From Erodium maritimum (lineage: Eukaryota; Streptophyta; Magnoliopsida; Geraniales; Geraniaceae), in the NCBI GenBank assembly GCA_963921825.1, contig OY997596.1:35641932-35705931 (forward strand): 64,000 bases of DNA. Reading direction: 5' to 3'. Below, piece by piece: positions 52,201-62,146 of the stretch (positions within the stretch are counted from its first letter, which is position 1; every line of letters begins with the position of its first letter). The notes below the pieces were generated by a model. That model saw nothing but the letters and a program-made list of their open reading frames with translations, did no database searches and was not told the origin of the DNA. A program made the position numbers and the translations under genes.

Positions 52201-52740
52201 AGTCATGTAATTACTTAGCCCTCCCTTGGATGCCCTTTCAACCTCTTATAGACCTTCTTGGTAGCTTCAGAGTTTATCTTAATGTATTCCTCAAGTGCAG
52301 CTTCTAACTTTAGCCACACTGTTGGATTGTTTTGCTATTATTGCACCATTCTGCCAACGGTTTGCAGAGACATCATCAAGGTAATATGAAGCTGCATTAT
52401 ATGCTCTTATAGCTTGCCAAACTCGATGCCTAGAACTTCCTATCTAAGTGTTGTGTTTATAGCAAACTAGGTCTTCATCCTCATCCGTACACAATTCCTT
52501 TATCAACCCTTCAAAATGCTCTGCACTATATTTAAATCCATGTACAACAAATCTATAGCTTTGTGATACCGACTCGCCAAGCCCAAATTCTTTCTGGGAA
52601 ACTTTCTCTCGTGACAAGAGATTGATGCCGTCAAGAAATGCAACACACCCATTGCTCGGAGGATTGATCGGTAAATTTTGTTGCAGGTCTGGTTCTGTAG
52701 CTTCAACCTCAACCTTTTCAGCCATTAGAGGTTTCTTCAT
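52201..52740 (-). pseudogene. Unrecognised gene remnant
   Basis: The minus strand has a 98-codon frame (52740-52444) with acidic, non-repetitive composition. After the stop, a second piece in another frame (about 52440-52240) begins RHRVWQAIRAYNAASYYL. It continues, with further shifts, into a Lys/Glu-rich segment. These look like consecutive decayed exons or a frameshifted retrocopy of one plant gene. I do not recognise the family. Confidence 0.4.
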
Positions 52741-53059
52741 AAAACCATACCACCATACCCTTTTCGTGACTGTGATCGTACGATGCTTCTATGAAATCGG
52801 TTTGGTTGCCCGTTCCTGACAGAAAAGCGTCTCTTTTTCCAGTTCTCGATTTGCAGGTATGTATGATCACTTACTCCTTAATTTGTCCCCTAATCTGTTA
52901 TTTATTTGGTTAATTGAGTTTCGTATATGTTAATTTGATCAATCTGCTGAGCTGCTTAAAAACTTGTCTCCACTCATATGTGGGTCTTATATGTTGTTTT
53001 ATCCTTGTAGGGGTTCTGGATGAATTGTCGATGATTTTGAGGGATTTGTGCTGACAGCC

Positions 53060-53403
53060 TTATGTGAAGATGGAATTTGAGGGGTAGTCTTCGTAAATTG
53101 TCATTCAGGTTTTATTCATTTGTTTTTATTGTTTTTAATAGAAAAGGCATGAAAGGAACAAAAAACCCTTCCAACTTTACTAAACATTTCCCTCTAACCC
53201 CGACCCCACCTCTTCATCTTCTTCTTCCTTATTCGATTCTCGGCATTCAAACAAAAGCAAAAACTCGCGAGACTCGTCTTCGTCTTCATCCTCTCGCTCT
53301 CTGCAAATATCAACCGCGCCGGCTGCAACTCAGTCGCGAGGGTCCATTTCAACCCTGTCAACTACTCCTTTCAGGTATGAATTTTGGGTGTTTGTTTATT
53401 TGT
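53060..53403 (+). other. Possible leader exon upstream of the DUF1985 gene
   Basis: A CT-rich segment with a 113-codon open frame ends near a splice-donor-like CTTTCAGGTATG (53371-53382). It could be a non-coding first exon of the DUF1985-type gene downstream, but no acceptor is certain. Confidence 0.25.
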
Positions 53404-53563
53404 TTAGGTAAATGCTAGAGTTTGGTTCATCGCCGGTGAATGGGTGGGAAATCTCCGGCGATATGCTCAATGCCGGAAAAAGACCAAAACCCCGCCGAGT
53501 TACTTTAAATCGGCGGCGGATTGAACCCATAGTGCCACGTTTTTGCCTGGCCGAGCAAAACCT

Positions 53564-53790
53564 AATTCTGGCCGAGGATTGGGTCAATCCTCCGCCGAGG
53601 ATTTGGGTCAATCCTCCGCCGATTGATTGTCAATCCTCCAGTGAAGTCAACTCCGAGGATTGGGTCAATCCTCGGCCGAGGATTGGGTCCATCCTCAGCC
53701 AAGGATGGGGTCCATCCGCCGCCGATTGATTGTCAATCCTCCAGTGAAGTCAACTCCGAGGATTGGGTCAATCCTCCGCCGATTGGCTGA
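53564..53790. repeat. Array of short hairpin repeats
   Basis: About eight imperfect units built on GAGGATTGGGTCAATCCTC. Each is a near-palindrome with stem GAGGATTG/CAATCCTC and a 3-nt loop. They are joined by CGCCGATTGATTG and AGTGAAGTCAACTC spacers, and the longer block GATTGATTGTCAATCCTCCAG to GTCAATCC recurs at about 53619 and 53723. Confidence 0.75.
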
Positions 53791-54119
53791 GTAGTTCCAT
53801 TGCATAGCTCTCTGGAATTTTCGATCGGTGGAATTTTCGCCGATCGACCAATGACACAAATGCCATATAAATTTGAATTTTCAGATTTTCATGTTTTGCT
53901 TCTGCTTTCTTCGTTTGATATGAGTCTGTTTAGCCCTGGAATTATTACTTAGAGGTGACCATAGTTTCCCATAGGCTCGCTAAATGGTTCACTTATAATT
54001 TAATTATGCAATTGTTAATTGAATTGAACATTTGAGTTGTTAATTGGTTGTCAACTTGTTTTAATTATTTGGGTTGTTATCTACATACTCCTTATATAGC
54101 AGGGAATTGTGCTAAAAAA

Positions 54120-57100
54120 ATGGCTGGCAGTCATGCATCAGAAATGCAAGGTATTGAACGAAGCAATGATAGTGTGACCGGGTCAGTTGCTAGTGCAACC
54201 ACCTTTGAGCACCCAAATCGGTTTCGTCGACTTGGAACTGAACTCCAAGAGCATGAGGTGTTCGATTGTCAGATCACCATTAGATGTGGGTACGAAAAGT
54301 GGGTGAAGGACCAGAAGTCATTAAGAGATGCTAATGGGAACATATATGCAGCTATTCAGCAGGGTCCATTCGGTAAGTTCATGAACTTACCAACGAGGTT
54401 TGACCACTCAAACAACATTGCGTGGACCCTCGTCGTCAGGACCTCAGCTAAGTCGTCAGTGGCTGAGATGTGGTCCGTCGTGAAAGGGACACCAATTAGG
54501 TTGTCCATCAAGGAGTATGCGTTGATCACCGGGTTAAGCTGCGAAGCTCCGAATTATGCAGAGCCAACGCTGAAAGCGCAAATAGAGTCCACCGCATTCA
54601 AGCAAAGACATTTCCCAGATAACGATCGTGGAGTTTCGGTGTTAGAGCTTGAGAACAAGTTGATTGAACTGAAGAACAACCTGTCGACCTCAAGTCACCG
54701 GAGAAACGTGGCGGAAGAACGAGAAATTTGCAAGTGTATTAACCTACTCTTCGTTGCGGATTGTTTGGTACCCCATTCAAAAAAAAAAAAACAAAGCGAT
54801 CGAAGCCAAGTGGTTGGGGTTAGTGGACAACCTAGATATGTTTGAGAGGTTCCCTTGGGGATATGTCTCCTTCAAACATCTGAGGGAGGAGTGCTTACGA
54901 GACTTGAGAGGTAAGTACTAGAGGTTGCCGGCAGATAAAAAGAGGGCCACATACACTTTTTCTTGTTTTATCCCGGTGTTAACGGTAAGTAACATCAATC
55001 CAATTACTTATTATTACTATTATCATTTTTTAAAGGGCAATTTTCTCCTCAATACCCTAACTATTGGGTTTTCGTCACCTCAATACCCTAACTATTTTTA
55101 GTGGCACCTCAATACCCTAGAATGACATTTTCCGTCACTTTAGTACCCGCCGTCAACTTTCCATCCATTTTGGATGGAAAATGCTTGAAAAGTCCAAAAT
55201 ACCCCTCACTAACAGTCAAATTTTCAAAATATGCCATTGGTTTTCAAAATTTCTTTTTATTTATTTATTTTATAAAAAACATTCTTTATTTTATAAAAAT
55301 TAGAATTTCTTTAAAAATATTAATTTTTTATTTCAAAAAATCAGTTTTTTTTATTATAAAATCAATTTTGTATTACAAAATCAGTTTTTTTTATAAAATC
55401 AGATTGTTTATTATAAAATCAGTTTATTTTTTAAAAATCAGTTTTATGTAATATAAAAATTATATTTTATTTCAAAATATCAGTTTATTTTTTATATTAT
55501 AAAACCAGTTTTTATATTATAAAATCAGTTTTTTTATTATAAAATCAGTTTATTTTTTTTAATATATAATGTACTACCCTAATTTCAGCACAACCTCTCT
55601 CTCAGCCTCTCTCTACCTTCTCGTGCTCTCGCGGTGGCAACGTGGGTGCCGACGAATCCGGCGGCGCCGACAACGAGGTTGGAGATGCCGTTGCGGCTCT
55701 TGACGCGGTGCTCGCAATCGGGGCCGCCCCAGCTGAGGTTTCGGAGGGAGGAAGGGGATCATAAGAAGAAGAGGAAGGGGATCTGACGCGATGCTTCCAA
55801 TCTGGGTTTTAAAGTGGGATTGAAGGTTGAGGGGTTAGGGTTTCAGATTTTGGAAGCTGTGGACTGAAGAAGGTTGGAGGAAGAAGAATAAGGAAATGGA
55901 TGAAATGGGGGGAGAGAGATCTGGCGTGAAGAATAATGGAATGGAATCTCTCACTCTTTATATTCTTGAAGTTGGTGTTGATGAAAGTGAAGATATACAG
56001 TGATAATGGTTGTGATAAAGCTCTTGTATTAAATGTGTTTTTTTTTTGTCAAATACCAAATGTGTTGATTTTCTGGGTTTGAGTTTCTTAGGTGTTGTGT
56101 TTGATGAATTGATTCTTGTTCTGAAAGTTTCAAAATTTTTATGGGATTTTGAAATTGTTGTTGATAGAGGTGAGGTTGAAGATGGAGGTGAGGTTGAAGA
56201 TGGGAGGAAGAGGGTGAGGTTGAAGACGGGGTGATGTTCAAGTTCTCAAAATTGATTTTTTTAAAAATAAAAATTATTTTTTGAATAAAAATTGAATTTA
56301 AAAAAATAACTGATTTTTAGAGTCAAAATATAATTTTTATTAAAAAAACTGATTGGGTAGGAAATTGAAATAAAAAAGAATAAGTAAATTAAATAAATAA
56401 ACATTAAAAAAGAATAATTACAAAATATTTATTTTTTAAATAAAAAATTGATTTTTTAAATAAAAAATTGATTTTTTAAAAATAAAATCTAATTTTTAAA
56501 AAATAAAAAACTGATTTTTAGTAATTAAAACTGATTTTTAATAATTAAAACTGATTTTTTAATAATTTAAAACTGAATTTTAAAATAAAACTGATTTTTT
56601 GATATAAAATATGATTTTATACGAAATAAACTGATTTTATAATAAAAAAATGATTTTATAAAAAAACTGATTTTATAATAAAAAACTGATTTTTTGAAAT
56701 AAAAATTAATATTTTTAAAGAAATTTTAATTTTTATAAAATAGAAAATGTTTTTTATAAAATAAATAAATAAATAAAAAGAAATTTTGAAAACCAATGGC
56801 ATATTTTGAAAATTTGACTGTTAGTGAGGGGTATTTTAGACTTTTCAAGCATTTTCCATCCAAAATGAATGGAAAGTTGACGGCGGGTACTAAAGTAACG
56901 GAAAATGCTATTTTAGGGTATTGAGGTGCCACTAAAAATCGTTAGGGTATTGAAGTGAAAATTGCCTTTTTTTAAATCATAGTATCACTAATAAATTAAT
57001 TTATCTACGTAATAGATATTGACATTCGAGTGTATGCCGAAACTCGCCGAAGCATTTGTGCAGCCGAACGAGGGATACACTGTGGAGTTCCCACGAATGT

Positions 57101-58761
57101 TCAAATGGGTCATGCCGTGGTCAAAGGCAACGACGGCGGACACAGTTTCTGCATAACTTGCAAAAGCGAAGGTAATACAATTTAATTTAATTGCATGTAT
57201 ATATTTATGTACTTGTGAGGGACATCGGGAATATCAATTTCATGTACATACAATGTGTGTGCATGTGCAGGTGGTTCAGAGTATCCTCATCCCGACGGAA
57301 TCAGAATTGGAACGTCCGTGGATGCACAATATCGCAGAAATGCCAGAATCGGAGAGGAACGCAATTACTGACAGGATGGCTGAAATTATAGAGAACGATG
57401 GGTCAATTGAATTGGATGATGAGCAAGGGAACCCGGCTGTGGATGAGGAGAGGGGTGTCGAGCCACCTAGAACTACAGAAATTGGCCAGAGCTCTCGTCA
57501 GGGTGAGGAACAGACAGATAGAAGAGGAGAGGGAGACAAAGAAGATCGACGGAGGGAAGAAGACCCCGTACACACTGGTCATGAGGAAGGGGGGTCCTGA
57601 TGCTCATTCGGCAGTCCTGAATGATTTCCAAGCTATCCGGGATGATATCCAAGCTGTCCGGGATGAGATCCGAGACGTACGGGACGAACTGCTTGCACAG
57701 ATAGGAGATGAGAGCGGTAGAGTATTATCGGTTGAGGGTCAACTTACTGAGATCCTCAACCTACTTTGCACACAGGCCGCTGCCCGTGACGTGCCTCGGG
57801 GCCTGCGATCTGAGTCGGTTCCCCGTCCATCTGGTTCCCGCCTCCAGTCGGATGCCCCCCGGCCAGCCTCTTGCTGCCCCCACCAGCCTCCTACTGTCCC
57901 CGTGCAGATTCATGCTGACGACTTTGGAGTAGTTATGGAGGTTGATGATTTTCAGTCTCAGGCTGAATCTCCTCCTCGTCCATCAAGTCCCTCGGGTCGA
58001 GGAGCGCATCAGGGGGTAGCGTCAGAGCCTCTACCTCTTACTTTGAGGGTTGGTACATCTCAACCACAAGTATAATGTGCATTAGTTCAAGGGACGGAAG
58101 GGGTGGGGGAGTCGGGGGAGCATGATTCGGACCAAGTGGATGCAGTTGAGCCTGTTGAGGGTGCGTTTCAGACTCTGACTTCTTGGCTTCAGCAAAACAC
58201 AGAAGAAGATGCAACTGAGGGGGCAGATGGCGCTGGGGAGGTTCAGTCTACGCCCCAGCATGGTAGTCTTGTTGTCAGAGGATCTGTATTTGACATCCTC
58301 GGCAGTCCCGATCCTCCTAGTTCACGGAAGAGGAAGAGAGTCCGAGTGGTCAGTACGATAGAAGCGACTTCGATTTGCGAATGGAATCCTACAACGACGA
58401 TATCACCTCATCTGAGGGTGGTTTCGGAGGCCTTCAACACCGGGCGTCTCCCCCCGCATGCCCATAGGAACACCACTTATTTCCACTCCCTCTCAAAAGG
58501 AGGAAGATGGGTCAGCGAAGAGGTAGATTTTAATTATTTTTAATGAATTATTATTTTTAATTCTTTTTAACAATACTAAATTTAAACCGTATTTTGGATT
58601 TATGCAGCAATTGGATGATATGTTGATTGGCATACGGTGGAGACAACTTCATTACCCCGGGGTTTTCAATGTTCCGGGCCAAGTAGTACTAGATGTTCAG
58701 TTCCACAAACTATTAAAGGCAGAGTATGAAGCCGGAATTGAACCATACCTTAGTTTGATGG
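54120..58761 (+). pseudogene. DUF1985/Ulp1-type transposon gene, truncated
   Basis: Exon A (54120-54984) encodes a DUF1985-like domain with IRLSIKEYALITGLSC, then LFVADCL and, after a frameshift at an A12 run (54780-54791), LGLVDNLDMFERFPWGYVSFKHL. It ends at donor GTAAGT. Exon B (57016-57171) continues LTFECMPKLAEAF but holds a TAA. Exon C starts 57271 and runs through acidic, coiled-coil-like and Pro-rich segments (to about 58525), with frameshifts near 57600 and 58080. A last piece (about 58608-58761, YPGVFNVPGQVVLDVQF) looks like the start of the Ulp1 cysteine-protease region, where the copia LTR cuts it off. Such genes are typical cargo of plant Mutator-like and CACTA elements. It is clearly inactive. 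Confidence 0.72.
55035..56967. mobile_element. 1.9 kb Mutator-like element with very long inverted repeats
   Basis: Arms of more than 200 bp start GGGCAATTTTCTCCTC with repeated CTCAATACCCTAAC units and are nearly perfect complements (right end GAAAATTGCCT). They then extend as AT-rich, imperfectly paired ACTGATTTT repeats. The perfect 9-bp duplication is TTTTTTAAA (55026-55034, 56968-56976). The core (about 55590-56230) is GC-richer and gene-like, but no domain is recognisable. It sits in an intron of the DUF1985-type gene. Confidence 0.88.
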
Positions 58762-58907
58762 TGTAATAAAGAGAAGCTGAAAAGTCATGTATTAGGAAGT
58801 TGAAGAGTCATAGTAAGTTGAAGAGTCATGTTAAGGGTGTATATATATATATGCAGTCTCTTGTACATTATGATATGGAAAATAAGAAAGAGTTTCTTAT
58901 CATTTCA
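58762..58907 (+). repeat. 5' LTR of the second copia element
   Basis: TG...CA, 146 bp, with TGTATATATATATATGC as a likely TATA region. It resembles the 147-bp LTR of the intronic element in layout (GAAAAGTCA, TTTCT near the end) but has diverged. Confidence 0.85.
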
Positions 58908-58919
58908 TGGTATCAGAGC
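58908..58919 (+). promoter_or_regulatory. Primer-binding site of the second copia element
   Basis: TGGTATCAGAGC directly follows the LTR, matching initiator tRNA-Met, as in the intronic element. Confidence 0.9.
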
Positions 58920-58988
58920 TGAGTTAGCTCTAGGTTGTGCCCTGATGTGCACATCAGGTCTGTGGCTCGTCTGCCCAAGTGTGTATGT

Positions 58989-61870
58989 GTAAGAACCGCT
59001 CCCGGTCAACGCTAGTCAAATCGGCGAAAACAGGAAAATTTAAATTTTTTGGACAGACACCTAAATGAACCTAAATTTGACCCCGAGGGTCATACCGGAC
59101 TTAAGTTGACCCCGATATCGACCAAAGTGAGTTTCGGGGGACTCAGGGCAACTTTTTGACCAATTTGGGAAATGTTGACTTTTTGTTGGAAAAGTCAACC
59201 GAGCGACGTTTTGGTCCGTTCGAGGTCCGTTTTGGATCCAAAAAGCTTAGCCGTCGTCACAACGGTCTTAGTTGAGCCGTTTCCTTGTAGCCCGTGAAGT
59301 TTCGTAATTTCTAGGAAAAAGTGCCCGTTCGGGGGCCGAGACGGCTGAATTTCGCGAATCTGACTGAAGAATATGTAGAAGATATTTTCCAAAAGGGGTG
59401 GGACCCATCTTGCCACATGTCACCAATGTGGTGGTGTTAGGTAACATTGAACAAACCAAAGAAATGGAAAGGTGGTGTTAGTTTTGTAAATATGGTAAAA
59501 GTGTGTTTATGAAACAAAACAAAAAGGGAAGACTTGGTAGGTTTCGGCCATTTAGGAGAAAAGGGAGAGAAATAGAGAGAGAAATTGGAGAGAAGAAAGA
59601 GAAGGAGGAAAAGGAAAAAGAAAGGAGAAAGTGTTGGGGTTTTTCTATTTCCTGACGATCCAACCGGTGGATCGTCTCAACGATCGAAGAATCGAGCTCC
59701 CATCGTCATTCCCTACACTGAGTACCCTTTCCATTTTCGTTTTGGTATGTTTAAAAGTTAGGGTTTGGATTGAAATGGGTTAAATATGGATGAGTCGAGG
59801 TGTTGGGTTCGTTGGGAACGTTTTGGAGCGAAAATGATCGGTTTCCGGTGACTGGAGGCTCGGGGGAGCTCCGGCCACCGTGGGTGGTGGCTGCCGGAGT
59901 TGGGTGGTGGCTGGACGGAGCTAGGACCGGCCACCACCATGGTGAACCGGCCCAAAACCGGCCCAACCAACCTCGGGTCTTAAGTGCCGGGTGGGGCCCA
60001 CATGCTCGGGTCTCGGGTTTTCGTGTTCAGGTGGTTTAGGACGTTCCCCAAGTCGTTAATCCACACCTGGAACGAATTTTGGAATTAAATTGTAAAAGTT
60101 GTAAATGACGGGTTTAGAAACTTTAAACGCGAATTAAATTGCTCAGAAGTCGGAAATCGATTCCGTCGATTGCGTTGGAACCCTTGAATTATTCTAAGAC
60201 CGTAGAAACGAAAACGAGAATTTTCGGAGCCCCGGAAGGACGTTTTCAAAACCCGGGCAGATTTTCCATGTCGGGCGAATCGGGCTTTTCCGAGCGCATT
60301 ATTGACAATGTCGAGAAATTGGGAAGTTTGGGAGTGATCGACATTGTCGGGGTTGAGTTTGGGCGTCAAATTCTTTAAAATTCAGCTTTGTCTGCAAACT
60401 TAAAAAGTGTTTAATTGTGATCTTGTTAGATCGTACCGAGGACCGCGGAAAGGGAAAGCTAGGCGAGTGATCACGAGCACGCCAGAGCTTGGTTGTGGAA
60501 TTTTGGGAAAGCGTTACGAGGTAGGGAAAAGTAGCTGGATCTCGGCCTTGACAAGGGAAAGTTAACAGTAGAAATGCATGTGACACTTGGGTGTCGTGGG
60601 TTAAGTAAGTTTATCGAACAATAGAAAGGCAAGCGACACCGGGTGGTGTCGTATGATACGGGAACGTATCGAACAATAGAAATACATGTGACACTTAGTA
60701 GTGTCGTAGGAGCAGTGAACTTTTCGATATTAGAATTACTGGAGGCATTTGGTTATGCCCGGAGGTTGATTGTTCACTTTGTGTCTTGGGTGGCCATGAG
60801 TGCCCGTGGGGTTGTTAAACCCGTATTTTACTGTTGATGTGTCTTGGGTGGCCATGAGTGCCCGTGGGGTTGTTAAACCCGTATTTTTACTGTTGGTGTG
60901 TCTTGGGTGGCCATGAGTGCCCGTGGGGTTGTTAAACCCGTATTTTACTGTTGGTGTCTTGGGTGGCCATGAGTGCCTGTGGGGTCGTTGAGCCCGTGTT
61001 TTACTGTTGGTGTCGTGGGTGGCCATGAGTGCCTGTGGAGTGTCAAACCGGTGTTGTTGTTGTTGTTGAACCTTGCTTGTGATTGTGATTGTGGTTGCCT
61101 AGGGTGGGGTGTGACAGGTCGACAGCCTGATCCGACTACGTGTCGGGAAAAGTGCGACAGGTCGACCGCCTGATCCAACCGTCGTGTTGGGAAAAGTGCG
61201 ACAGGTCGACAGCCTGATCCAACCGTTGTGTTGGGAAAAGTGCGACAGGTCGACCGCCTGATCCAACCGTTGTGTTGGGAAAAGTGCGTGGGGACTGAGT
61301 AGCTGGAGTGCGATCCTTTGCGATCTTGTTTGGTGTGCGATCCTTTGTGATCTTGGGTGTTGCGTGGTTATCTTTCGTGTCTTTGGAGGAAGTCGTAATC
61401 TTTGTGTCGGGTCTACATTACGTGTCCGAGTGTTGAGTCGGTTGAGGAAAGTAACAGTTTGTGTGTCAGTCGGGTTACTTGAGTTTGGGGATAGTTGTCC
61501 CCGGTGTTTGGGTTGTTGTTGTTGTTGTTCCCGACATGTTCTGCTAAGTATTCCGTAGTCAGTCTGTTATCCGTGGTGGTGAGCGAACGCTCACCCCTAG
61601 CTGCTTTTCCTACATGTACTGGTCGCGGGACGGACTAGGTGAGCTCTCGAAGCTTGAAGAGCTAGGAGCGGGAGTACGGGTTTCCTTTTGAGTTTAGTGA
61701 CGTACGTCATGTCTTTTGTCCGCTTGTTTGGACGTGCTTTTGAGTTGTAAAACATTATTTTGATTAACTAAGTGGTGATTTTAAGCGATTTATTTAAAAT
61801 GTTTGAAAATGGTTTTATTGTTTTACCGTTCACGTTCCGGGTTCGGTTATGCTGAATTTAGGGCGTGACA
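58989..61870 (+). mobile_element. Solo LTR, copy 3 (2.9 kb), inside the copia leader
   Basis: TGTAAGAACC...GGGCGTGACA with a perfect 5-bp duplication, GTATG (58984-58988, 61871-61875). It is the reverse complement of copies 1 and 2 along its whole length. Its insertion separates the copia primer-binding site from the hairpin array and gag, so it came after the copia element. It contains two minisatellite arrays and no coding region. Confidence 0.85.
60780..61290. repeat. Two repeat arrays inside solo LTR copy 3
   Basis: At about 60780-61050, five units of about 60 bp contain TCTTGGGTGGCCATGAGTGC and CGTGGGGTTGTTAAACCCG. At about 61105-61290, four units of about 44-45 bp contain GTGCGACAGGTCGACAGCC and TGATCCAACC, each with a GTCGAC core. 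These correspond by position to the arrays of copies 1 and 2. Confidence 0.8.
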
Positions 61871-62020
61871 GTATGAAGCTTGGAGCTTCGTTTCTCTAAG
61901 AGGTTCGGAACTGTCGCTCAATTTTAAGCCAAAACAAGGCGTTTCTGGTTCTCACCGCCGGCACATGGAGGCTCCTCAGGGAAAGACCGGCCGATCTGGA
62001 AATTTTCGGGTCAAACAGTC

Positions 62021-62138
62021 GCGCGTAAGACACACGCGCCGCCGTGGACAGCCGCGCGTGAGACACACGCGCCGCCGTGGACAGCCGCGCGTGAGACACA
62101 CGCGCCACCGTGAACAGCCGCGCGTGAGGCACACGCGC
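62021..62138 (+). repeat. Four-unit 33-bp hairpin array in the copia leader
   Basis: Stems GCGCGTG/CACGCGC start at 62021, 62054, 62087 and 62120, precisely 33 bp apart, with loops AGACA, AGACA, AGACA and AGGCA. The first stem has one mismatch. Read in frame the unit gives an Arg-rich 11-residue repeat in a 61-codon upstream ORF (61965-62150). The matching stems in the intronic copia have other loops, so structure rather than protein seems conserved. Confidence 0.78.
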
Positions 62139-62146
62139 CGCCGCGA

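Noticed and set aside
55101..55451. 116-codon frame with Lys/Phe/Ile-rich sequence
   Set aside because: It is the AT-rich arm of the Mutator-like element, mirrored on the other strand at 56726-56932.
62021..62138. Regular direct repeats resembling a CRISPR array
   Set aside because: This is plant nuclear DNA; units are contiguous at 33 bp without unique spacers and lie in a copia leader.
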